From Blastocatellia bacterium UBA7656 (GTDB taxonomy: Bacteria; Acidobacteriota; Blastocatellia; UBA7656), in assembly GCA_002483445.1 (NCBI GenBank), contig DLHY01000037.1:1-64000 (forward strand): a stretch of DNA of 64,000 bases, given 5' to 3'. Each line of letters begins with the position of its first letter. Position 1 is the stretch's first letter. The notes below the pieces were generated by a model that saw only the letters and a program-made list of their open reading frames with translations, had not been told where the DNA came from and did not search any database. Below are positions 45,192 through 56,242 of this stretch, piece by piece. The position numbers were made by a program, and so were the translations under genes.

Positions 45192-45270
45192 AACCGCGAA
45201 GTACACGAAGAAATTACGAAGTACACGAAGGATGCGAAAATGTCTCTTCGTGGTCTTCGTGGTCAGGGGA
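45192..45270. repeat. Nonamer (CACGAAGTA / TCTTCGTGG) inverted repeat
   Basis: GCGAAGTACACGAAG...ACGAAGTACACGAAGG (45198-45229) faces CTCTTCGTGGTCTTCGTGGTC (45243-45263). This has 9-bp periodicity, unlike the 7-bp families elsewhere. It lies after the MFS gene and before the PPC protein. Confidence 0.75.
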
Positions 45271-45371
45271 ATAAAAAAATATTTGAGTCGGCACACGCGA
45301 TAACTTTCGATTTCATCACACGTCGGGTTTTCAAAGGATGAAACAGATGGGATCAATCGGAGGAGCAGTTT

Positions 45372-46646
45372 ATGAAAAAGCATTATTTCAAGCGCGCCGT
45401 CGCCGCAACGTCAATCGCTGTGCTTATGATGGCGACCATTGCGGGCGCGCAGAATACAGAAGACATACTTAAAATCACTCGACCACAGATAGCAACCACT
45501 GAGTACGATCGGACGACGCCGAAACTTGGGATGGATCGGGCCTCGGCATTCAAAAGGCTCAATCCTTTCGCCGTCTCCTCGCAGCAGAAGAGAACTCTCA
45601 GGCGCAAGATGATGACCGACAGGGCTTCGGCCCGCGCCCGCACTCGCACATCGGCTGCTGCTCCGAGCCTGCAAAGTTTCGGCACGGGCGGAGGCGATAT
45701 CTTCGAGCGCGAGCCGAATAATATCGTAGCGCAGGGCGTCTCTCTGCCGGTCAACATCTTCGGCCAGATCAGTTTCGACAGCGACGTTGATTTCTTCGCC
45801 TTCCAGGGTATCGCGGGACAGCAGGTGACGATAGAAGCTTTCGCCGCCAGATATTCCGGCTCGGAGCTTATAGCCGACATCGCCTTGTTCGACGAGGATG
45901 GCGATCTGATCGAGTTCGATATCGGCGACGAGGATAATGACCCGATTATCAGATACACGCCTTCGAATAACGACGTGCTGATCGCGGGCATACGCGACAT
46001 CGATGATCAGGGCGGCTCGGATATGGATTACCTGCTCAACATCACGCGCGGAGTCGATGTCGATGAGTTTGAGCCTAACGGCACCATAGCTCAGAATCTT
46101 CCCTCGCTTGCTGTCACCATCTTCGGCGAGATAGATGATAACGATGACATCGATTTCTACAGCTTCAATGCCGTGGCAGGACAGACCTTGATAGTAGATG
46201 TCGATGCAGAGGTGCTGGGATCGAATCTCGATTCGGAGATCAACCTGAGCGATCCCGTGACCGGAGTAGAGTTCTTCTACAACGATCAATCTGACGGGGA
46301 CGATTCGCGATTCAACATAGTGCTGCCCTACACGGGCCGTTATGTGATAGGCATCGGCGCATTCGAGAGCGATTCAGAGGGCTTCTATCGCCTCAACGCC
46401 TCGCTGGTTTCTTCGTCCGGAGCGCCGCGGATAACCCGCGTGACCAAAATATCGAGTAAGACGGTCGAGGTCGGCGGCTCCGGGTTCGTCATCGGAAGCA
46501 GGATAGAAGTCAACGGTCGCAGGATCAACACGACGTTTATCAACTCCTCGACGCTTCGCGGTAAGGTGAAGATAAAAAGGAATCAGGTTGTGACGGTTGT
46601 CAGTCCGCCCGATGACCGCAGATCGAATCCCCTTCTCGCGCCCTAA
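45372..46646 (+). CDS. Secreted protein with two PPC domains and an IPT/TIG-like C-terminus
   Basis: The 424-aa product has a signal peptide (TSIAVLMMATIAGAQN), a low-complexity stretch of basic and Ala residues (about 60-105), and two bacterial pre-peptidase C-terminal domains. The first reads EREPNNIVAQGVSLPVNIFG and DSDVDFFAFQGIAGQQVTIE; the second DEFEPNGTIAQNLPSLAVTI and DDIDFYSFNAVAGQTLIVDV. The C-terminal 70 residues have ITRVTKISSKTVEVGGSGFV, an IPT/TIG-like unit. The acidic DxDxDG-like loops may bind calcium. No peptidase is attached, so it may be a surface adhesin or a partner for a separate enzyme. GGAGGAG precedes the ATG. A strong hairpin follows. Confidence 0.83.
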   Translation: MKKHYFKRAVAATSIAVLMMATIAGAQNTEDILKITRPQIATTEYDRTTPKLGMDRASAFKRLNPFAVSSQQKRTLRRKMMTDRASARARTRTSAAAPSLQSFGTGGGDIFEREPNNIVAQGVSLPVNIFGQISFDSDVDFFAFQGIAGQQVTIEAFAARYSGSELIADIALFDEDGDLIEFDIGDEDNDPIIRYTPSNNDVLIAGIRDIDDQGGSDMDYLLNITRGVDVDEFEPNGTIAQNLPSLAVTIFGEIDDNDDIDFYSFNAVAGQTLIVDVDAEVLGSNLDSEINLSDPVTGVEFFYNDQSDGDDSRFNIVLPYTGRYVIGIGAFESDSEGFYRLNASLVSSSGAPRITRVTKISSKTVEVGGSGFVIGSRIEVNGRRINTTFINSSTLRGKVKIKRNQVVTVVSPPDDRRSNPLLAP

Positions 46647-46661
46647 AGACCACCCCTCTCA

Positions 46662-46696
46662 AATCTCCTTCCGGCCCGACGGGCCGGAAGGAGATT
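46662..46696 (+). terminator. Strong hairpin after the PPC protein gene
   Basis: AATCTCCTTCCGGCCC (46662-46677) and its exact reverse complement (46681-46696) give a 16-bp stem with a 3-base loop, 16 bp after the stop at 46644-46646. There is no T-run, so it may act by blocking RNA decay or be a Rho-assisted end. Confidence 0.7.
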
Positions 46697-46782
46697 CCTT
46701 CCGTCTTGATCCCACCTGAATTATTGACACGAGCTTTACAATCGAAATAGAGGGTTGCCTGGAAAGGTCGCCTCCCGGTTAT

Positions 46783-47247
46783 ATGCAAAGGTTTTTTGTG
46801 CAGCAAGGAAGGTGTAGTGAGTGCCGCGCTTCGATTCGCTCGACGGCAAGGTTTTGCCCGCACTGCGGATACTCTGTCCGCTCCCGCCCGACGCAGGGAA
46901 ATGTCAAACGGGTCGAAGAAATCCCATTCAACGATCTGCGAGCGAGCGACTCTCTTTTGATCGAGACCCGCAACAGCACCTACAGTTTTTCTATAGTCGA
47001 TCCCAAATCGCGCACCGGAGTTCTTTCAGGCGGAGCCTTGAGCGATCAGGCGGAAGACGCCACGCTGATAGGCATAAGAGTTGAAGGCGGAGAAGCAGAC
47101 AACGACACCTCGCGACTAACGACCGATTCCCGCGCGCTCTTTTACCTTCACGTCGGCGGCTGCTTCAGGAGCCTGACCACTTCCGTAATCACCAGCCTCA
47201 TCCACATTCGCGGCGCGGACAGCGAACGGCGGATCACGCTCTTTTAA
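46783..47247 (+). CDS. Zinc-ribbon protein with unknown C-terminal domain
   Basis: A 154-aa protein with one zinc ribbon at residues 11-31 (CSECRASIRSTARFCPHCGY). The rest looks globular and beta-rich: LRASDSLLIETRNSTYSFSI, GVLSGGALSDQAEDATLIGI and LIHIRGADSERRITLF. The N-terminus is soluble. A role in signalling or nucleic-acid binding is possible, but nothing specific is visible. The gene is followed by a short heptamer tract and a small hypothetical gene on the same strand. Confidence 0.72.
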   Translation: MQRFFVQQGRCSECRASIRSTARFCPHCGYSVRSRPTQGNVKRVEEIPFNDLRASDSLLIETRNSTYSFSIVDPKSRTGVLSGGALSDQAEDATLIGIRVEGGEADNDTSRLTTDSRALFYLHVGGCFRSLTTSVITSLIHIRGADSERRITLF

Positions 47248-47275
47248 TTCGCGCTTCATTATTTCGCGCGTTCAG

Positions 47276-47310
47276 GTTTTGCCTTTTACCTTTTGCCTTT
47301 TGCCTTTAGC
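47276..47310. repeat. Heptamer (TTTTGCC) tract
   Basis: Four to five tandem copies of TTTTGCC (47277-47308) lie just before the next small gene. It is the same heptamer as at 6973-7068 but without an inverted partner. Confidence 0.75.
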
Positions 47311-47318
47311 ATCTCCGT

Positions 47319-47690
47319 ATGCATTCGCCTGAAATCGAATCGATAGACACGCCCGAAGGCCATCAGAAACTGCTTCGAGCGCAATGGAAAGATTTCGCCG
47401 CTTTCGCGTGGAAAAAATACCGGGCCGAAGGACGCGGAGCCGTCGTCCTCGATTTGAGGCGCGCTTCAAATGATGGAGCGGGCCTCAAGGTTCCGACTTT
47501 CTACATCGCCGCCACTGGCGAAGGACTCAGAGCGCGCGGCGGCTGGCCCGATGAAGAGATAGCCCGCGCCATCGAGGATTACGATCCTGGCGAAGAAATC
47601 GTGTTTGTTTTTCTGCGCCTCGGTGGAGATGTTTTTCACTACACGGCGACCGACGACCCCGCGCCGCCCGCGGCCTATGAGATGAAGTAA
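47319..47690 (+). CDS. Small conserved-looking hypothetical protein
   Basis: The 123-aa product has no signal peptide. It begins with HSPEIESIDTPEGHQKLLRA and QWKDFAAFAWKKYRAEGRGA. A central VPTFYIAATGEGLRARGGWP follows, then acidic ARAIEDYDPGEEIVFVFLRL and a Pro-rich end (TDDPAPPAAYEMK). The stop is one base away from the stop of the convergent VWA gene. Length, start position and amino-acid composition look like a real cytosolic protein, but I do not recognise the family. Confidence 0.6.
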   Translation: MHSPEIESIDTPEGHQKLLRAQWKDFAAFAWKKYRAEGRGAVVLDLRRASNDGAGLKVPTFYIAATGEGLRARGGWPDEEIARAIEDYDPGEEIVFVFLRLGGDVFHYTATDDPAPPAAYEMK

Positions 47691-47691
47691 A

Positions 47692-48714
47692 TCACTTCGA
47701 TATGTTGTATGCGGGACGCGCTCTCACCCGATAGCCGTCGCGAAGAACCGTGACTTTGATTTTCCGATTCGCCTGACTCTTGTTCGTGTTCGTCGGATAG
47801 TAGCCCAGCAGATATTGCTGACGCAGTTCGGTCGCTATCCTTTCCAGAGCGCCTCTCAAATCCGCGAGGCTGTCGGCGTATTCGACCACGCCGCCTGAAA
47901 GCTGGGCCAGTTGGTGAAGATAGTTGTCAGCTTTTCTGTAGGCATGGTCGAAGCCCCTTCGAACATCATCAGGCAGCCAGGTTTCCGCATCGACGGCATC
48001 AGGAGCGAGACCGGGCCTGTATTTTCTGGCGAGTTTTATCATCGCATTGCGCCGCGTGTTGTAGCGAACGGGGTAGACGATGACATCTTCCATCTCGACT
48101 ACGGCATCGAGCGTGTCGTCTTCAGTGATTTCGGTGCTTGCATTATCGACTCCGTCGGTGAACACGATGGCGGCTTTCCGGCCCTCGACCTTTTCGAATT
48201 TCTCCCAGACGACGGTGTAAACAGCATCGTAGACCTGCGTGTATTCTCCGGCTTTGATTACTTCGAGCGAATGGAGGAGCCGGTTTTTGTCCGAGGTCAT
48301 CTCGCAAACGGTGCGAACCGAATCGTTGAACTCGATTATCATCGCGCGGTCTGCTTCTCTGAGCAGGTGGATGAAAGCGCGCGCGGCTTCTCTTATCTCG
48401 GTGAGTTGATCTGCGGTCGAGCCTGACGAATCGATCAGCAAAGCGACGCTGAAAGGCTCGGCGACGGTTTTGAAGAATTCTATCTCCTGCCTCACGCCGT
48501 CTTCATAGATGGCGAAATCCTGTCGATGGAGATCGGTGGCATAAACTCCGAGAAAGTTTTTGACCGTGACCGGCACCTGAACCAGAATGGATTCGAGTTT
48601 GATCGGCGGGTCATCGTCCCTGCGCGGGTTTTGTTGAGCCGCAGCCGTCGCCAACATAAATCCGATGACGGCGAGGCTCGACAGATGCAAACCTCGATTG
48701 CTGATGGCTGACAT
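47692..48714 (-). CDS. VWFA-related acidobacterial domain protein
   Basis: A 340-aa exported protein. A signal peptide (SLAVIGFMLATAAAQQ) is followed by a short beta domain (ESILVQVPVTVKNFLGVYAT, LHRQDFAIYEDGVRQEIEFF), the repeated opening of the acidobacterial VWFA-related family. The von Willebrand A domain starts with the MIDAS motif DSSGS (Asp95, Ser97, Ser99), then RAMIIEFNDSVRTVCEMTSD and AAIVFTDGVDN. The C-terminus has RQQYLLGYYPTNTNKSQANR. It should bind a metal-dependent protein ligand outside the cytoplasm. This family is a strong taxonomic hint. A TPR-protein gene lies upstream, beyond a repeat region. Confidence 0.92.
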   Translation of the reverse strand: MSAISNRGLHLSSLAVIGFMLATAAAQQNPRRDDDPPIKLESILVQVPVTVKNFLGVYATDLHRQDFAIYEDGVRQEIEFFKTVAEPFSVALLIDSSGSTADQLTEIREAARAFIHLLREADRAMIIEFNDSVRTVCEMTSDKNRLLHSLEVIKAGEYTQVYDAVYTVVWEKFEKVEGRKAAIVFTDGVDNASTEITEDDTLDAVVEMEDVIVYPVRYNTRRNAMIKLARKYRPGLAPDAVDAETWLPDDVRRGFDHAYRKADNYLHQLAQLSGGVVEYADSLADLRGALERIATELRQQYLLGYYPTNTNKSQANRKIKVTVLRDGYRVRARPAYNISK

Positions 48715-48736
48715 AACGCTAACTCCTCAGAAAAAA

Positions 48737-48988
48737 GTCTGGAGTCGAGAGTCTGGAGTCTGGAGTCCGTTATTTGCAGTCGTCACCTGTTTTTCATCCT
48801 TTCCGCGCGTCAACAGGCTGGCCGACTGTTCCACATCAACGGCTCCTCCGAACAGGTACAGCGGGCTGCCAGCCTGCTGGTTCCCCGAATTTTCATGCTT
48901 TCAGAGTGTCAACAGGCTGGCAGCCTGTTGTACATCCGCGACTCCTCAGAAAAAGTGGCGCAATATGCGCTGTCTCGTCAAGGCGCAA
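48737..48988. repeat. Heptamer tract plus three REP-like palindromes
   Basis: TCTGGAG-type heptamers occupy 48737-48771. Three members of the CAGGCTGGCAGCCTG palindrome family follow: CAACAGGCTGGCCGACTGTT (48811-48830), a version around GCGGGCTGCCAGCCTGC (48861-48877) and CAACAGGCTGGCAGCCTGTT (48910-48929). They are spaced by copies of CTCCTCCGAACAGGTAC and ACTCCTCAGAAAA, also present at 28010-28115. No gene is seen between the VWA and TPR genes. Confidence 0.78.
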
Positions 48989-50173
48989 TCAGCGACCGTT
49001 GATCACTTGCAGGAGTCGCGCCGCTCTTTTCGCATCCATCGAGCGGAGTTGATTGTACTGATCCATCGCTTCTCTTCTCATGCCTGAGAGTCGATACGTC
49101 ACGCCGAGATTGTAGCGAGCCTGCGGAAACTGCGGCTTGAGTTGAATCGCTTTCAGGTAAGACCATATAGCCTGATCCGATTGTCTGGTTTCGTTATAGG
49201 CATTGCCCAGCAGATAATAGCCATCAGCCTCATCAGGTCTTTCTTTGGTGAACTCTATCAATCCTGTGACGGCTCGCTGAAAAGCCGACGACGCATTGGC
49301 CGTCTGTCTGAGGCTCGCATAAGCGCGGCCTATGTAGTAATAGGTCTCGCCGTCTCCGGGCTTGATGCCGAGCGCCTGTTTGCAGGTGGCGACCGCATCC
49401 TGATAGCGACCGAGATCATTGTAGGCGCGGCAGAGATTGGTATAGCCCATATAATTATTCGGCGCGTTTTTGACGGCCATCCTGCCCGCGTCAGCCGATG
49501 CCTGATGTTGATCGGAAAGGCTGTAGTACCAGCTAAGGTTGACATACACATTCGGATGATTCGGATTGATGGCGGTGATTCTTCTCGTTGCGGCTATCGC
49601 TTCCGTGTACATGCCGAGGCCGCTGTAGGCCACTCCCAGAGACTCATAAGCGTCCACATAATTGGCCTTCAGACTTGCGGCTCGATTATAGGAGGCTATC
49701 GCTTCGCGATGATTCCTCAGAGCGAGGAGCGAATGGCCCATCAGCAGGTGAACTTCGGCGTAATTCTGATTTATACCCAGCGCGCGGCGATAAGCATTTA
49801 TCGCATTCTGATGCTGACCCGTAGCTCTGTAAGCCTCGCCCAGAGCGGCGTGCGCCTGAGCATTATCCGGGGCGACGCGCGTAAGGCGGGAGAAAGTGGA
49901 AGCGGCTTCACTGTACTGTTGCAGGCCGAATTGAGAGAACCCTTTGCCGAAGAGCGCGTCAGCGGAGTTGGGCGAAGAGGACAAGGCTCTGTCGTATTGA
50001 TCGATGGCCGACCGGTAATCGCGCTTGTTGTAAAATTCGTTGCCCTGTTTGATGAATCGCTCAACTTTATCGTCTTTTTGAGCGTAAGCCGGTAGTGAGA
50101 AGAGCAAGGCAAGGGCCGCAAACAAAACTGCCGGAATTATTCGGGAAAATGAAAAAGCTCTTTTTCTATTCAT
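48989..50173 (-). CDS. Exported TPR-repeat protein
   Basis: A 394-aa protein with a signal peptide (RIIPAVLFAALALLFSLPAYA) and about nine to ten TPR units in tandem (for example AIDQYDRALSSSPNSADALF, AINAYRRALGINQNYAEVHL, AVATCKQALGIKPGDGETYY and AIWSYLKAIQLKPQFPQARY). The array is likely a periplasmic protein-binding scaffold. It is encoded upstream of the VWA gene in the same direction. Both could act at the envelope, but the repeat region between them argues against tight coupling. Confidence 0.87.
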   Translation of the reverse strand: MNRKRAFSFSRIIPAVLFAALALLFSLPAYAQKDDKVERFIKQGNEFYNKRDYRSAIDQYDRALSSSPNSADALFGKGFSQFGLQQYSEAASTFSRLTRVAPDNAQAHAALGEAYRATGQHQNAINAYRRALGINQNYAEVHLLMGHSLLALRNHREAIASYNRAASLKANYVDAYESLGVAYSGLGMYTEAIAATRRITAINPNHPNVYVNLSWYYSLSDQHQASADAGRMAVKNAPNNYMGYTNLCRAYNDLGRYQDAVATCKQALGIKPGDGETYYYIGRAYASLRQTANASSAFQRAVTGLIEFTKERPDEADGYYLLGNAYNETRQSDQAIWSYLKAIQLKPQFPQARYNLGVTYRLSGMRREAMDQYNQLRSMDAKRAARLLQVINGR

Positions 50174-50561
50174 GGTCTCATCCTCTGTTCTGGCAATGTT
50201 CGATGTCCGCGATTGGATGCCAACTGGCGACGGTTGGTTCTCTCCGCGGTCGCTCTTCTCTTCCCTTCAACAACTTGCTCATATTAGCCCACTCCGGCTC
50301 TGATTCGCCAGATTTCATTACGCGAAATCTGCAATCAGGCGGATCAATAGTAGGGCCATATAGTTGTTCGAAAGAGAGGGCGAAGAGAAAAACCACAGAT
50401 GAACACCAATGGACGCAGATAGAGAAGAAAACGAAGATTCTTGTGTTTTTTTCTTTCCCCTATTATCCGTGTTTATCTGTGTTCATCTGTGGTTCATTCC
50501 TTTCTGCTGAAAATTTTATGGCCATACGATCAACTTCGATCCGTGATCACAGGAGGAACTT
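50174..50561. other. Intergenic region with nonamer inverted repeat
   Basis: This 388-bp gap lies between the TPR gene and the first ADOP, which diverge, so both promoters are here. Bases 50391-50418 (ACCACAGATGAACACCAATG) face 50468-50494 (TATCTGTGTTCATCTGTGGT), a 9-bp periodic family different from the heptamers. AGGAGGAAC precedes the ADOP ATG. No gene is seen. Confidence 0.6.
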
Positions 50562-53083
<2,522 letters not shown>

Positions 53084-53100
53084 GCCGGCAATATTTTTCT

Positions 53101-53128
53101 TTGACAGAAATATATTTCTAAGTAATAT
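53101..53128 (+). promoter_or_regulatory. padR promoter with palindromic operator in the spacer
   Basis: TTGACA (53101-53106) and TAATAT (53123-53128) are separated by 16 bp and form a good sigma-70-type promoter. AGAAATATATTTCT (53106-53119) between them is a perfect 14-bp palindrome, the likely PadR operator. Transcription starting six to seven bases after the -10 box would begin at or near ATG 53135, so the padR mRNA would be leaderless. Confidence 0.7.
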
Positions 53129-53134
53129 ATGGCT

Positions 53135-53488
53135 ATGACAGATAAACATTCTCAGATGCTGGATCGCGAATTGAAAAAAGGGAGCGCCGAGTTGCTCATA
53201 CTTTCGCTCGTCGAAGCCCGACCCCGGCACGGCTACGAGATCAGCAAACTGATCGAGGCGCGCTCCCGTGGAGCGTTGAGCTTTCACGTCGCCTCGCTTT
53301 ATCCCTTGCTTTACCGGCTGGAGAAGCGCGGATGGATCGAAGGGCGATGGGTTGAAAAGGCCGGGCAGCGCAGACGGCGCTATTACAAGCTGACGAAGGA
53401 AGGCAAGAAGGTGCTGGCCGCGCAGCGCAGCACATGGCAGTCCTTCGTTGCGGCGATCAATCGGATCACAGATACAGAAAATGCCTGA
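53135..53488 (+). CDS. PadR family transcriptional regulator
   Basis: A 117-aa winged-helix protein: LDRELKKGSAELLILSLVEA, RPRHGYEISKLIEARSRGAL and SFHVASLYPLLYRLEKRGWI, then EGRWVEKAGQRRRRYYKLTK and a C-terminal dimerisation helix (EGKKVLAAQRSTWQSFVAAI). ATG 53135 is preferred over ATG 53129, because the promoter places the transcript start there and neither has a ribosome binding site. PadR proteins are repressors and commonly precede ADOP genes in this phylum. Its end overlaps the next ADOP start by eight bases (53481-53488), so it is co-transcribed with the permeases and probably controls them and itself. Confidence 0.9.
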   Translation: MTDKHSQMLDRELKKGSAELLILSLVEARPRHGYEISKLIEARSRGALSFHVASLYPLLYRLEKRGWIEGRWVEKAGQRRRRYYKLTKEGKKVLAAQRSTWQSFVAAINRITDTENA

Positions 53489-56201
53489 CTGGAAAGAAGA
53501 AATCAGAAAGCAACTGGCCGACTTGAAGCTTGAGCCAATGCGAGAGGCGGAGATAGTCGAAGAACTCTCTCAGCATCTCGATGATCGCTACCGGGAGTTG
53601 CTCGCGGGCGGCGTGGCGGAAGAAGCAGCTTCGCGCACTGCGCTCGCGGAGTTGAGTGATCGTGAAATGCTTGAACGGGAACTGCGGCGCGTGGAGCGGC
53701 TGATCAAGCGAAAACCAATCGTTATGGGAACCAATCGGAGGATGAATATGATCGCAGGTTTTTGGCAGGACTTGCGCTACGGCGCGCGAATGTTGGGCAG
53801 GAATTATGGATTTACACTCATCGCCGTTGTCACATTAGCTTTAGGTATTGGCGCGAACACGGCGATTTTCAGCGTCATCAATGCCGTGCTGCTGCGCGCG
53901 TTGCCATTTGCGTCGTCGGAACGCATCGTGGCCATTGGCGCAACACAAACCACCGACCGCAGCCAGTTCCGCAATCTCTCGTATCCTGATTTCGCGGACT
54001 TTCAAGAGCAGAGCGACGCGTTCGAGCGAATGGCGATGTTCCAGTCGCGTGGGTTTCTGATGACGAGTGAGAATGGGGCCGTTCGCTTTCGCGGCGCAAT
54101 CGTTGGTTCAGATCTCTTTCCCCTACTCGGCATCCAGCCGCTCCTGGGGCGCACGTTTTTGCCAAATGAAGACAAACCCGGCGGCGGGCGCGTCGTTGTG
54201 CTGAGTTACAGCGCGTGGCAGAACCGCTTCAAGGGCGCGGCGCAGATCGTGGGGCAGACCGTTCCGATCAATGGGCAAAGCTATATCGTCATCGGCGTGA
54301 TGCCGCGGGGCTTTCAATTTCCGATTGAATCGGAGCCTGCTGAGTTGTGGGCCAACTTCACTGCCGATACGGAATCCGTCAGCGGTGATCCCCATAGCGC
54401 GCAACGCGGCAGTCACTACTTGAGAGCCATCGGCAAGTTGAAGCCCGGTGTGACGGTGGCGCAGGCCGAAGCGCAACTGGTCAGCATCGCCGCCCAGTTG
54501 GAAAACGAATATCCCAACGACAACCATGGAGTCAGCGCCAGAGTTGTTCCGCTCCTCGATCAACTGACCGATGGCATCGGCGCTTCGCTGTGGGTGATTT
54601 TTGCGGCGGTCGGTTGCGTGTTGCTGATTGCGTGCGCAAATGTGGCTAATCTGTTGCTGGCTCGCGCCACGAATCGTCGCCGTGAAATAGCGATGCGAAC
54701 GGCATTGGGCGCAGGGCGTGGGCGCGTGATTCGACAACTGCTGACCGAAAGTTCGTTGCTGTCTTTGCTCAGCGGCGCGGCGGGCATTCTGGTTGCCATC
54801 TTTGGCACAGATGCGCTGATTGCGATTACGCCGGATGAAATTCCGCGTATGACTGAAGCGAGTATTGATGGGCGCGTGCTGCTATTCACGTTTCTGATGG
54901 CAACCATTACGGGCCTGGTGATGGGTCTGGTTCCGGCGTTGCAGTCCACCAAACTGGACATGCAATCGGCGCTGAAAGAGGGCGGACGCAATGCCAGCGG
55001 CGCACGAGCTACAGTGCGCAGTGTGCTGGTGGTTGCCGAAGTCGCGATTGCGATGGTGTTGCTGGTCGGCGCGGGATTGTTGCTCAACAGCTTCGCGCGA
55101 TTGATGCGCGTCAATCCGGGCTTCAATACACAACAACTCCTGACGGTGCGCGTGGGATTGCCGGAGGGGACTTACGCCAGGGATGAAGACATCGCAAGCT
55201 TTCACGACCGATTGCTGGCCAGTTTGGAAGGGCTGCCGGGCGTATCGGCTTACAGCACGGTGACGCCCCTGCCGCTTACGAACAGCAATATGGGCGTGGG
55301 CTTCAGTGTCGAAGGCCGAGCGAACAATACGGGGCGCGAATTTCCGTATGGTACGCGCCTGGCGGTGGTGGGCGCAGGCTATTTTCAAGTGCTGGGAACC
55401 GCGATCCAACAAGGCCGCGAATTCACCACGCGCGATGGATGGAATGCGCCACAAGTCGCGCTCATCAACGAAACGTTTGCGAAGAAATTCTTCCCGAATG
55501 AAAACCCCATTGGTAAGCGCATCAACCCATCCATTCAGGCCGAAGGCATCCCGCTGCCAATGCGCGAAATCGTCGGTGTCATTGCAGACATCAAATCCAA
55601 AAACCTCAATGAAGCGACCGAACCCGAAGTCTATTTGCATTTCCCGCAATGCCCGGTGTTTTGGTCTTTCTCGCTGGTGTTGCGCACACCTCAAGACCCG
55701 CAAACCCTGACAACACTGATCCGCGACAAGATCAATCAACTGGATCGCAATGTCTCGCTCGGTCAAATCCGAACGCTGGATTCATTTCTGTCCGATGTCG
55801 TCGCGCAGCCGCGGTTCAATAGCCTGCTGCTCGGCATTTTCGCTGGCCTTGCGTTGCTCTTAACCGCGCTGGGGGTGTACAGCGTAGTTTCGTACACCGT
55901 GTTGCAGCGCACTCAGGAAATCGGCATTCGTATGGCGCTCGGCGCACAAACCAGAGACGTGATGAAACTCGTGTTGGGGCAAGGCATGAAGCCGGTTCTC
56001 ATCGGCGCGGGACTTGGTCTGATGGGCGCGTTGGCTGCGGGGCGCATACTGAAGAGTTTGCTGTTTGGCGTGAGTGCAAATGATCCGCTGACGTTTGCGG
56101 CAGTGGTTACGTTCCTCGCCATCGTTGCATTGCTGGCGTGTTGGATTCCGGCGCGGCGGGCGACAAAGGTTGACCCGATGATTGCCCTGCGCGGTGAGTG
56201 A
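53481..56201 (+). CDS. ADOP permease with N-terminal prefix domain, second of five
   Basis: From ATG 53481 the protein is 906 aa. Residues 1-75 form the prefix domain (MPDWKEEIRKQLADLKLEPM, then EAEIVEELSQHLDDRYREL). The permease starts at Met90 with MIAGFWQDLRYGARML and has TM1 (FTLIAVVTLALGIGANTAIF), two MacB cores, two FtsX domains, and ends IPARRATKVDPMIALRGE. The start overlaps padR by eight bases. An in-frame CGGAGG six bases before ATG 53748 offers a second start for a permease without the prefix. Base use changes near 53740 to more TTG and CTG codons than the neighbouring genes, a hint of mixed origin. No ATPase is adjacent. Confidence 0.92.
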   Translation: MPDWKEEIRKQLADLKLEPMREAEIVEELSQHLDDRYRELLAGGVAEEAASRTALAELSDREMLERELRRVERLIKRKPIVMGTNRRMNMIAGFWQDLRYGARMLGRNYGFTLIAVVTLALGIGANTAIFSVINAVLLRALPFASSERIVAIGATQTTDRSQFRNLSYPDFADFQEQSDAFERMAMFQSRGFLMTSENGAVRFRGAIVGSDLFPLLGIQPLLGRTFLPNEDKPGGGRVVVLSYSAWQNRFKGAAQIVGQTVPINGQSYIVIGVMPRGFQFPIESEPAELWANFTADTESVSGDPHSAQRGSHYLRAIGKLKPGVTVAQAEAQLVSIAAQLENEYPNDNHGVSARVVPLLDQLTDGIGASLWVIFAAVGCVLLIACANVANLLLARATNRRREIAMRTALGAGRGRVIRQLLTESSLLSLLSGAAGILVAIFGTDALIAITPDEIPRMTEASIDGRVLLFTFLMATITGLVMGLVPALQSTKLDMQSALKEGGRNASGARATVRSVLVVAEVAIAMVLLVGAGLLLNSFARLMRVNPGFNTQQLLTVRVGLPEGTYARDEDIASFHDRLLASLEGLPGVSAYSTVTPLPLTNSNMGVGFSVEGRANNTGREFPYGTRLAVVGAGYFQVLGTAIQQGREFTTRDGWNAPQVALINETFAKKFFPNENPIGKRINPSIQAEGIPLPMREIVGVIADIKSKNLNEATEPEVYLHFPQCPVFWSFSLVLRTPQDPQTLTTLIRDKINQLDRNVSLGQIRTLDSFLSDVVAQPRFNSLLLGIFAGLALLLTALGVYSVVSYTVLQRTQEIGIRMALGAQTRDVMKLVLGQGMKPVLIGAGLGLMGALAAGRILKSLLFGVSANDPLTFAAVVTFLAIVALLACWIPARRATKVDPMIALRGE
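53736..53750 (+). promoter_or_regulatory. Internal ribosome binding site and ATG inside ADOP gene 2
   Basis: CGGAGG (53736-53741), six bases, then ATG (53748-53750), all in the frame of the gene. It falls at the junction of prefix and permease, as in the three later prefix-type ADOPs. Confidence 0.6.
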
Positions 56202-56242
56202 CTCATCATTGCAGCAGGCGCTCAAGCGCACAGGGAATTTCA

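Noticed and set aside
45411..46289. 292-codon minus-strand frame
   Set aside because: Shadow of the PPC-domain gene, whose repeats are clear on the plus strand.
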